DNA from: Sipunculus nudus
Lineage: Eukaryota > Annelida > Sipuncula > Golfingiida > Sipunculidae
Assembly: GCA_026874595.1 (NCBI GenBank)
Contig: CM049308.1
Coordinates: forward strand, 15,434,001 to 15,498,000
Direction of reading: 5' to 3'
Length of the DNA stretch: 64,000 nt
Under the pieces are notes generated by a model. The model saw only the letters and a program-made list of their open reading frames with translations. It did no database searches and was not told the DNA's origin. Numbering within the stretch: the first letter of the stretch is position 1; every line of letters starts with the position of its first letter. A program made the position numbers and the translations under genes. Shown piece after piece: positions 47,368 to 57,502 of this stretch.

Positions 47368-48649
47368 CAGAGTTGGGTCAAAAATTAATTGCATTTGAAG
47401 TAATTGTAATTACAATTACCTTTTCAAATAATTGTAATTGTAATCTATCACATTTTCTAATCATGTTAGGTTATTATATTAGTAATTGATTGCTTCTGAA
47501 AAGTAATTGGGGTATATTTGCCTCATATGAATAATTCCATCAAACTGTCATATTTATTAAGCATACCTGGCTACTAACCAATTTCAAATAGTTGTTCTCC
47601 ATATACTCTGAAGGCACATTTGCCTTTTAAATAATTTATTTATTATCTTAGGTTACTATTTTATTTTGATTGAATAAAAAAAGTTTCTGATCAAAGCTAT
47701 CCCACTGTGAAGACTTCAGGATACCCCAAGCTATCTGAAAACACTTTCAAATTATCCCTTGTGGTAGCCTGAACCCAATTTCAAGTTAACCCCACACTGT
47801 CTAGATTACCTTCTTGCTGATTTAATTCAATGACAAATTTTAATGCTTTTAACCAATGATATATTATTTCAATAAACCCCATGAAAGACACAAAATCTAA
47901 AAGGTTGAATCAGTGTATTTAAAATTGTTGCATATTGTTACCAGTATTATAAAGTGTATTTTTATTGACTTGTACACTTTGCCAAAGCACATGACAAATT
48001 AGTTGCAAACAAAGGATATGCAAAGATTAAAAGTAATTTGGAAAATCAAGAAGACGTTTATGAATTTAATGTCAATAAACATACAGGAGCAGCTGTTTTG
48101 ATATGTCACGGTTTCTATCCATTTTGTGGTGAATAAAAGCCACATACGCAAGTTTTTATTTATAATAATGTTTAACTATTTTTTTTTAGCCACACTTCCA
48201 TTGAAATGGCCCAGTTTAAATCCATTTATGTCTTTATAATAATGTTTAGTTGATTTGTTTTCTTTTTTATACAACAAGCTTCATGGATATACCACAGTTT
48301 GGATCCATTTTGTGGCAACTATGAAATGTTTCATTTAATATGACATTACCACTTAACAATGAATCTTTGTACATATTCAACTGTGATTCATTCTATAATA
48401 AAGATTGTGTAGGTTGTGCCTATATTAAATTTGTTAAAAAATGTTAAGAGCTCAACCCAGTCTCCAACCATGTTGTTGTTCCTGCATGAGGTAAAAGGTT
48501 CTTAAACACATACATAAATTGCAAAAGAAATTATATTTTAATCGATTACTTTTATGAAAACTCTAAAGTTATTGTAATTATAATCAATTACTTTTAAAAG
48601 TAATTGTATTTGTAATTGATTACTTGAAAAGTATTTGGACCAAAGTCTG
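47368..48649. mobile_element. hAT-like non-autonomous DNA transposon
   Basis: Ends read CAGAGTTGGGTC and, on the other strand, CAGACTTTGGTCC; CAG-starting inverted repeats are typical of hAT. The eight flanking bases on each side, TGTTGAGT and GTGTGAGT, agree only in the last five, so the target duplication is decayed or uncertain. Each end carries a perfect subterminal palindrome of TAATT/AATTA motifs: 20 bases at 47400-47419 and 22 bases at 48585-48606. The 1,282-base body is very AT-rich and has no transposase frame. Confidence 0.75.
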
Positions 48650-48959
48650 GTGTGAGTCTGTGCTACTATGTTAGAATTGAAGCTTACAAAAGGGCATTAA
48701 AGTGCTTTAAGGATTATTTCATGAAAGCAGTATTCTTTTGATAAAGGAAATTGACATTTAAATCCATACTAATCCCACTCATGCAGAGCTGTTAAAAACA
48801 TTAAATGGTTAAGAAAACAATGCCGCTATTGTGTTGACTCTGACTTAGCTTGCAAGTTATTACAGGAACAAAATGTCACATGGCAAATTAAAATAGCAAT
48901 TTCATAACAGCACCTGAAATTCATGAAAACAAGATTTACTGGGTACCAGTTGTTTCCCA

Positions 48960-49330
48960 GTGCAGATGCTCAGAGTAGAACAGATTTTCTTGTCAGTCTA
49001 TCCGTCCATCCATTGACCATGTTCTCTTTTGAGTGCATTAACTTAAGTACAGTTTTGCAATTTAATGAATAACTGATTGGTTACTGAAGGTTGGTCACCC
49101 GTGTTGGCAATATGATATCAAATTTCAGACCCTCCAGAAATCCATTATATGGCCACAAGACAGTACACGCATGGCTTTGGTATTTTTTGTGTGTGCATTA
49201 TCTCAAGAATCATTTACTGAACTGTTGTTAAATTTTAACTGAAAATCAGTCCCTAAGAGAGAATATTTGGTATTAAATTTTAGACCCATTAGAAATCCAG
49301 TATGTCCACCAGGCAGCCAATTCCTGTCCT
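48960..49330 (+). repeat. Diverged ~170-bp direct repeat pair
   Basis: GAGTGCATTAACTTAAG.. ACAGTTTTGCAATTTAATG.. TCAAATTTCAGACCCTCCAGA corresponds to GTGTGCATTATCTCAAG.. TTGTTAAATTTTAACTG.. TTAAATTTTAGACCCATTAGA. A CCGTCCATCCATT tract precedes the pair, suggesting a relative of the GTCC-tract repeats. Confidence 0.6.
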
Positions 49331-49784
49331 TGGAATCAAGGACTCTGGAAAAATATTTTGAAAAATCTTGAGAAATTTTCCACAAATGCAAGAAATTAAT
49401 CCATTGAAAACTGTGGAAATCCATGGATTTCTGAAGTTTACTGTGGAAATCCATGGGATTTTACCTGACCATTTTTCTTTTTCAGAAAATCTACAGCTAG
49501 GACCTTTGGAACTTGGTAGATTGGGGCTAATTGAGGTCTATACAGGCCTATTTCGTTATCAGAAGTAACCAGTCTCCAGGTTATTCAGTACAGCCTGTAA
49601 TGATAGATACAGCAAAATATGTGATCCTGGGCTTAACATTATGCTTTCATATTTATACATGTAAATCAGCAAAAACAGTTCCTTTACCTTTTACCAGCAT
49701 CAGATAAGATGCCATATCTTTGTACCTGCATGTGTACTTGTATGAACTACAAGTTTGCTTAACATTTCTTAGAAAATCAAATCC

Positions 49785-49930
49785 CCCATTTTCTGGAATT
49801 AAAATTTCACACCTCTTTGGAATTCAGTTATCAGTTCTTTGAAATAAAATTTCTCGGTTGCTTGAGATTAAATTTCACAATTCTGTGGAATTAGAACTTC
49901 ATGATTCTATGGAAATAAAAGTTACAACCC
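49785..49930 (+). repeat. Degenerate ~30-bp repeat (TCTTTGGAATTAAAATTTCAC type)
   Basis: Five related blocks of the form TCT.TGGAATTAAAATTTCAC occur between 49790 and 49925. A separate duplicated phrase CTGTGGAAATCCATGG lies just upstream at about 49410-49456. Confidence 0.6.
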
Positions 49931-51620
49931 ATGCCTGGAAAATGAAAGCAAATATTTATGTCCTTACATAAAAATCAATCACATTAATTTTCTTTCATTC
50001 CAGTATGAAATTTTACCTGATTTTATTTTTACTCATTGGTCATTGAACCTGGAATAATCACATTTAAGATGGTAGTCTTTTTATCTGTGTTACTTGGATA
50101 ATCACCAATCAACCATATTTTGTGCTTGAGCAAATTAATTTTTATCTGAGCAGGCAAATCTGTTTGTACCTGATGACCTTTAAGGTGGCAGGGCCACAGA
50201 ATGTAACATGATATCTTATTGACTAAGTTCATCTGCTGTCATGGAAATTACATGCTAGTGAAAATTTACAATGGTATCTGCCATTCTAAGGTTTCCTTGC
50301 ACTGTCAATAAGTATTGTTTATATCAAAGGTTATTTCATGAGGGATTGCTGCAGGTTCATTGAACTTAACATTGAAAATTTGTCTTGCCCCAGAGCTAGG
50401 TGTTGTCAGTGCTGGAAATAAATCACAGGTAAACTGGTACAACAAGGAATGTGACAAATTAAGGTGTGTAGAAGGTCACAGAAATATACATTGCAATCTA
50501 GAATAGGAAAAAAGGCCTGAAATTGTGTAGGAAAAAAATGTCCCAGGACATTCACTCACAATTTTGGGTAAGGAAAATATCACTGATTTTGGAATACAAC
50601 AACTTTTGATGAAATTTCACAATTTTATAGCTCAGCTGTCAGTTGACATATATTTACAGATTTTTCGTATTGCAAATTTATAAATTTTTAAAATTAAAGA
50701 AAATGAATATGATAAAAATTATTCATTAAAAATCAATCATTTTTCTTCTGCTGAAAATGGATATGCTGAAAAAATAGGGTTTAATATACACTTAAAATCA
50801 TTATTCCCCTGCGCCAGCAGAAAATGAAATAAAGTTATCCATCATATCTGTCCACCTGTTTGTCCATCTGTAAATATTTCATATGCGACACAGTATCTTA
50901 AAAACCTTTACTGTTTTTCATGGCAGTCATGTCATAATATAAGATTGGCAGTGATATATATAGTACTCGATTATCACCAAATAGCAGATTCACTTCCTCT
51001 TAGCTTTTCAAATGCTAATATATCAAACACAATAACAGTTGAAATAGAAATTTTGCATTTGCTAACATTTTACAAAATGCCATGAACCACAAGTCCCTTG
51101 TTGTTGAAATAAATCAGTATGGCTAAATTAAAAAAAGTTAATTATAGTCACTATTTCTATGAGATGAAAATTTAAGGATAAAACCCAAACTCTTTCCCAC
51201 TTGAAATTTGTTTTAAATATGTCCCACATTTGTCTGAAATACACAAACAAGAGCTGGTGTGAAATTTTTTTAGCTTTAATAGGAATAATGGTACACCTTG
51301 GCATATTGATAACACAAAACATATTGATAGTACAAGGATTGGTATCTTCATTTGTCATGATTTACTTCATGCATTAATATTAAACCAACAAATTGTCATA
51401 TATCAGTAACTCTGGAGCATGTCATTCAGCTGCCTGTATTTCAGCTAAATACTATTCCTGCCAGAAAACGACACGAAATTATGCAAATTCCTTGTATTAA
51501 TATAAATGTATGCACATTTAATACAAGTCCCTTACACCAAAAACAAAATTGTGTGTGTTGCTGTGACCATTTATAGCTGTATATTGGTACACAACAATCT
51601 ATGCAACAAGAGTAAGACAT
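49931..51620. other. Intronic sequence, nothing recognised
   Basis: No exon, array or terminal repeats were identified. A GTCCACCTGTTTGTCCATCTG tract near 50850 may be repeat debris. Confidence 0.4.
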
Positions 51621-51623
51621 GCA

Positions 51624-51716
51624 TAGCCAAGTGGTTATAAAGTGTGGTTAAATAAATACAAGCCCAGTGGTTAAGCCTCTTCAGATCTTAAGAAGCTGGT
51701 TTTAAACCTGCAAAGA
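51624..51716 (+). repeat. tRNA-like (SINE head) remnant
   Basis: Two A-box-like phrases, TAGCCAAGTGGTTATAAAG and AGCCCAGTGGTTAAG, are followed by GCTGGTTTTAAACCTGC, a B-box-like arm that pairs with itself. The order fits a tRNA-derived pol III head, but the acceptor stem is not recognisable. Confidence 0.35.
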
Positions 51717-52980
51717 GCCTTTTAGGCTAAAAACTAGGAAATTTTATGAGAACTTTAGAGATTTATTTCAATGTCTGTACTACATGGAAGTACTAAAGGA
51801 ATTTTCCATCCTTGTCCATATAATTGATCAAATCCAAAAGATTTAATAATAACATTCTAATTATCACCCTGTAGACAGTGGTACCTAGACTCTGGACCTA
51901 CCTTTAAGAAGAATTATTTATATATGTGTCCAGCCATAAAGGCTTCTTGGAAGTTCTGGCTTCTCTTTATTATCCCCAACATCTTATTTGAAACCTATAA
52001 GGCCAAATATAAATATACCATAGCTATCGTATGATTATCATCATATTCATTCAGTTGACAGAGATACCTATAGGCTGTGAACTGAACTGTTGTGTGAAAA
52101 AAAAACAGTAGATATATAATTGGTCTCCATACATGATTTTACAGCATCAGATATCCACCTTGCACAGCACTTTATCTGGAAGCTTGACATCATGGTGTAT
52201 ATGCAGAACTTCTAACATTTTTATTCACTGATGGCATTCTAATGATTTTAACATGGGATCATTAGTATGGCTTTTGGTATCGTTTGAAATCTCATAGGGG
52301 AGCAGAGGCACTAAAGCTGGACAGTTACTGTAATGTTACTTTTGATGTTTATCCTTGTAGACAAGTCGTCCTAATGGCTGCTTCCTCTTGAGGTCACTTA
52401 ACATGTCACTTGTGTTGGTTTAGTCAGCATTTATCCTATATACATTGTCTGGTGCAGTCTGGGCAGTATCATCCTGTTTTTCTTGTTTGTTAACTCAAGG
52501 TATTTTACTTGTTTAGTCAAGGTGCACTTATATTAGATTGTTGCCACTATATTTATTTAAGTTTTATTACTTTTTTTAAAGAAAAAGAAATGTTTCAATT
52601 TTCTTTCTTTACACACCTGACCAATTCCACTAAGTTCCCACTGCCACCCTTCATCCAAAGTGTGCCATGATGATAAAGTGTTAACAGGGCATGTTTTGCA
52701 AGTGTTCTATCTATATAAACTTTTAATTTGTCTTGTGTTTGCCTGTAAGTGTTCTTACAACAATGTGTAACTAGGTCACTTTGATGATCCAGGTTACAAA
52801 AGACCGTTCATTGATCTTGTTTAGAAGAAGTTAGCCATGGTCTTGCCAAGGGTCAGGAGGAAGAGACCTACAGATTTTTTGGATAATTCACATATTTGCA
52901 GACTGATATATAGTGCACTGATATCTTTTTAATGTATAAGATTTAAGTGACTAAAGCCAATGTCCTCATGTTATTATTTA
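51717..52980. other. Intronic sequence before exon 4, nothing recognised
   Basis: AT-rich. No alternative exon or repeat was recognised. Confidence 0.45.
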
Positions 52981-53000
52981 TTTTATTATGCAACCATCAG

Positions 53001-53049
53001 AGTAAAGATGCAGGCATCCGTACTCTTGTTATGTTGGATGAACAAGGAG
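53001..53049 (+). CDS. SNAP25: SNAP-25 homologue, internal exon (equivalent to vertebrate exon 4)
   Basis: This 49-bp exon reads SKDAGIRTLVMLDEQG plus the first base of the next codon, expected to be E. All 16 residues match human SNAP-25 residues 39-54. SNAP-23 differs at several of these positions (QDAGIKTITMLDEQK), which supports SNAP-25. The acceptor is AACCATCAG and the donor is GAG|GTGAGT, a full consensus. Phase 0 at entry continues directly from the exon at 37301-37342, giving the expected continuous Qb SNARE helix. It leaves in phase 1, so the next exon should begin AA followed by codons for QLERIEEG. I searched 53050-64000 by eye for that and did not find it. In vertebrates the next exon exists as two alternative copies (5a and 5b); whether that holds here cannot be judged from this window. 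Confidence 0.97.
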
Positions 53050-53059
53050 GTGAGTTCAA

Positions 53060-54515
53060 ATCTCATCCATGTGATCTTTTGCATGTAGATGTCTTTTTGT
53101 GATAACATTATTTTCGCAGCAGTTTCTCTAGGTATGGTATGATTTAGTTGATAATTTGGCAAGATGGCCCCCTTTAACAATCACACCTTTAGTTATATCA
53201 TTTGAATGGATAAAGGACAAATAAGTCTTCACATATGTGTGGAATATGAGAGCTTACATCAGAAATATGCTTGTAGTATAACCAAGATCCTATTGTGCAT
53301 GGAATCTGATGTCAGGAATGGTTTACTTCTCATGTTTCTTGTTTTGGCATCTTATGTTTTACTACCCCCCTTGGCATTAGTTGGTCACATTATATTCTTT
53401 GTAAGTCATTCCACTCAACAACTGCTTGAAAAGGGAGGTTTTACTTTTACTGTATACAACCAAAAGGGTGCTGGCACAAGGCCCTGAAATGTTTTGACAA
53501 ATGAGAGTGGAGTATTTGCAGTGATTCTAAAAGTTTTATTTCATTCAAATAAGTAATACCCTGCTCTCTTTGGTCAGAACATTCCTGGCCAATTGCCAGA
53601 GCCCTGACATCACATATGGCAAAGGCCATCATTGCAAGCAGTGGATATATATCTGATGAAATCAGTCAAATGTAACACTGACCACTGTCTAAGAATGTAA
53701 TAATATACTTGAATATACCAAAAACATGTGGCAGTAACATAAATTTAAGGCTTTCTTTATGGTCATGCTTTGACTCTTGATATATATATTAATTACAAGA
53801 GCCATCTTGTCAAAAACTAATGTGTTGCAAAATTATAACTCTACTTACTTGGCTGGAGCATGTTCTTTTGAATCTTGTCAGCTCATATGCATGGACTATA
53901 CTGCTAATGTCTGGTGTGGTGTGGTTAATGTTTTGTTCACTGAAAGTCTACGCTATTTGTATAGGATCACAGAGCTAACACTCTTAGATTGTCTGTCTTT
54001 TTCTTTTGCTTAATTTTTCTCTAACACTAGATGGAATTAGTATTGTCTCACATAGTGGTGATTAGTGCACGCATGTTTAACCATTCACTGTGGTGCTACC
54101 TCCTGGGTTTACTTGGCACAGATTTATACTTGCTTTTTTTGTTTGTATAGACTGGTTTCTGACCATTTTCTCAAATGATGACACTATGCTGTTGTCATTG
54201 TGGACAGTAAGGAAAATCTAACTGGAACTTGAATACTTGACTTATTATGTGTAGAAAATAATCTGTGCGAGTCATATTTGTAAATTGGTTATTTAGTGCT
54301 TGTTTTATTCTGCTATTTTATTGCATCTCAAACAGTAATTGGTGATTGTTAAATCTGGTGGTGTGCTAGCACCTAAATCAAGTCCTCGCATTCTTAGACT
54401 GTATTACTGGAAGGAGAAAATGTAAACATAATATTACTAGAAGAAGAAAAATGTAAAAGTAACTCTACGATTTGAAGTAAACCAGCAAACGTTATATCTA
54501 TAATGATTTCAAGAA
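53060..54515. other. Intronic sequence after exon 4, nothing recognised
   Basis: Several short ORFs of 60-93 codons have no recognisable domain and no exon-like borders. Confidence 0.45.
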
Positions 54516-54520
54516 AGACG

Positions 54521-54593
54521 TCTATTTGTGCTGGGATTTGAACCCACGTTACAGTTGTGTCGAGCACACTCTGTGTCACTGAATCATGGAGTT
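54521..54593 (-). repeat. tRNA-derived sequence (SINE head or tRNA pseudogene)
   Basis: The minus strand reads TGATTCAGTGACACAGAGTG (A-box region) and then GTGGGTTCAAATCCCAG, a strong B box inside a pairing T arm, at tRNA spacing. The acceptor arm does not pair, so a functional tRNA is unlikely. Confidence 0.6.
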
Positions 54594-56698
54594 AAAAAGG
54601 ATAGCGAATCTTAATATGGATTTAAGAAGAGTCATCTGCCTTGGAACATTGACTTGCTTCTTTCATACCAGTAAGAAGTAACTTTAGTCTATACTGCTTC
54701 CCTCTTTGACATAGAAAGGCAAGTCATCTCATCCAGTAATATTTCTGAAAAAAAAATTAAGTGTCCATCAAACACTGGTGCAAACATAACCTCCCTTACA
54801 GACAGTAATGGTGAAGTTATTTTTATGTTGTCCTTTTTAAACACTGTGTTCCAGAAGGAGGTTAAAAGTGAGCAAATAGGGCATTGTACCATCCTGAAGG
54901 TGACTCAGGCCTGGTTTGTTTTAGAAAAAAAATGCACTTAAATCCACTAAAATCCTTGCTTATTTGCTTATTTTATGTCAGACAGACATATTATATGTTA
55001 AGCCATAATATTTTGTATGGAATTGTAGATCAGAACCGTTTTGTCTTATTTAACTCCCTGAGGCTAATCTTCCAGTGTCCATTGGAGCATATGTACATGG
55101 GGCACTCATATATAATTCACATGTTTAGAGACATGTCACGTTGAACTGCAGGCAGTCTCCACAGGCTGAGAAATAAAGGACTGAGAGCTATTCAATATAA
55201 TAACAGCAATACAATCGCAGCTGAGCTACTGGCTGAGGAATATCAATGCAACGCTCTGTGTGGTGTGGAATTTTCATACACCCATGACTCCAGCACGGCA
55301 CTCACGATTGACCTTTACTGGGATGTTATTTAATAAGAAAAAGTCTACTGTGGCTGAGATACAGCTATGGATTAGTGAAAATGTACGAGATAAATCGCAT
55401 CTGTTTGCACTCATAGGAGCAGATCCAGTGTGATTCTCAACTTACTATTGTATTCAAGCATCACTAATCCTTTTTATGTGTAAAAATTCTGTGTTTTTTA
55501 TTTTACCCAATAGAATTACATTTAATTTTGCAACCCTGAAATGAGACCTCATGCATATAATAATCTTGATAAATAAAAAGACAGCAGATGTCTGTATCCC
55601 ACCAATACAATATGTAGATGCTGTATTGAGTATTTATAAAGCAAAGTTCTTGGAAATATTTTATATTCATTGTTTTCATTATTGAGTCCTTGCTGTTTAG
55701 TGTTATGCAAAAACATCACTGTTTTATGTAGGCTTAATTTTTTAGTTTTGAACAATAATGATAACCTGAATATTTCATTCGCAGTTTTTATAAACATAAA
55801 CATTTCATATTTTAATTTAAATCAATAGTTGAGGGTCAGATTGAATGTAAATAGTGTTTGTATTGTTTCACTTTTCAAAACTTTTCTCATATCCTAATCT
55901 AGAAAAAAACATGCCTTTTAAAGGCATCTGTAGGTTCTGGAAATTTCACGAAATCTGTTCTCAACTTTATGGTCATACCAAAAAAACAAACTTTGATGAA
56001 ACATATTTTCTATGGCAAAAGAAATATCAACTGTAATATTAGAGTCTGCCTTCTTTTCAAAAAGCCAAAATAAAATTTTTTTTTAAATCAGTGTTGTCAT
56101 GGATACATCATCTGTGATGCGTTCGAGCATAGAAAACAGCAGAAAATACAATTCTTTACCAGTGTTTGTAATTACAGTCTTTTTGTTGTGTTCCTGATGA
56201 AGTCACACTGATTAATTCATAATATAAACTGATTGGGACAGTTTGTCAAAATAACATCACTCTAATTGGTGGTAACCCGGGAAATCAAAATGCTGAAAAA
56301 TTTAAAACCTGATTTAATTTGATTTGCATAACAATAAAACCCCCAACAATGTAGAATTATTATAAGAAAAATTAATCAAACATCTCCTGGATTTAGATTG
56401 AAACTCGGTGTGCAGGTGGATGACAGGGTAAAAAGTTTATGCGGAATTAGTGCTGACAGAGAATGTTTATGTTTTATTTTGACTTTTAGCTTTATCTTGT
56501 TTAGCTTAATCAATGTCATTTGTTAGATGCATCAATACACCTTTCTTAAAACAAACACATAACAGTTGAAACCATTTTGGTATTCACACAACAGCTGAAA
56601 CCAACTTAAACCAAAATGTTTTGAATCTTATTGTGTTGAGGAGGTTTTATGATTCCAAATGGTTTTATCCCCAGTCCACAACACTCCCTGCCAACATT
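54594..56698. other. Intronic sequence, nothing recognised
   Basis: No array, exon or terminal-repeat element was identified. Confidence 0.4.
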
Positions 56699-56723
56699 AT
56701 ATATATATATATATATATATATA
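56699..56723. repeat. (AT)n microsatellite, about 25 bp
   Basis: Uninterrupted alternating A and T. Confidence 0.97.
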
Positions 56724-57427
56724 ATCTATTGGCAGACTGTCAATAGGAATTGGACTTGTGCCCTTGTGAATGCTTTGAGGGTACTGAAACCGTCTAAAAC
56801 TGTTTAAAATGGTTTTAAATTGATTTATACTATGTATCAGTAGAAGAGCTACAATACACTCCCCACCCCCTACCCCACACCTCAACTTCCAGTCCATGAA
56901 CAAAAATTAATAGAGTATTACATATTAACCAGTCTGCTGGTCTTACATTTACCATCCTTGAAGTAACATAAAACTATCAACAGAAGTATACCAGTCTCAT
57001 TTCGAGGACTGCATGAGAATGGGCCCAGTTACAGGCCACGCAAACCACACACGATTTGATGTGATCTGTGGAGTCGGCATGAGAAATTCTTCTCTCTTCT
57101 TTTGTCATATAATCTATAAACCATTGACACAACTCTTTTATGTGACAGGATCAGGAATACTATTGTATCTTTCATACAAGGGTCTTTTGTGCTTTGTCAC
57201 TTCAAAGGTGTACATTATATAAGCGCCAAACATGCGGGTGAAGCAAAGAATCAGTTCTGTTCAGTCTGTCATTGTAAATCATTGTTTCTTATGTGAAATA
57301 GATTTTTTCATGGTAATTTATATGAGGTAATATTTTCAACAAATTTTGGTTTCTTTTTCACTCATTACATCTCATTACTCTTATGAACTTGAAATCTGAA
57401 CTGTTATATACCTCACGTATTGTTCAC
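56724..57427. other. Intronic sequence, nothing recognised
   Basis: It includes a C-rich stretch ACTCCCCACCCCCTACCCC near 56858-56876. No gene was identified. Confidence 0.4.
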
Positions 57428-57502
57428 AAAGTTTCGTATCGTGAGATAATGTGTCAATACAGCCTTAAATAAAACTCATATTATCTCACAATATGAAACT
57501 TT
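57428..57502. repeat. Foldback: 23-bp inverted repeat with 29-bp loop
   Basis: AAAGTTTCGTATCGTGAGATAAT is longer than can be quoted in full context, so key parts: arm 57428-57450 contains GTTTC and GTGAGATAAT, and arm 57480-57502 contains ATTATCTCAC and GAAACTTT. The arms pair at 21 of 23 positions. The two differences are consistent with CpG-to-TpG type decay. Confidence 0.85.

Larger units (their letters stand above)
37343..53000 (+). other. SNAP-25 intron between exons 3 and 4 (15,658 bp)
   Basis: It is bounded by GTAAGA at the 5' end and ..ATCAG at the 3' end, with reading frame continuity on both sides. It contains four tandem-repeat arrays, two terminal-inverted-repeat elements and a tRNA-like sequence, listed separately. 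No intervening coding exon is needed, because the two flanking exons encode contiguous residues of the family. Confidence 0.93.

Noticed and set aside
47368-48649. LTR element bounded by the two AT-rich repeats
   Set aside because: The ends are inverted, not direct, and start with CAG rather than TG..CA.
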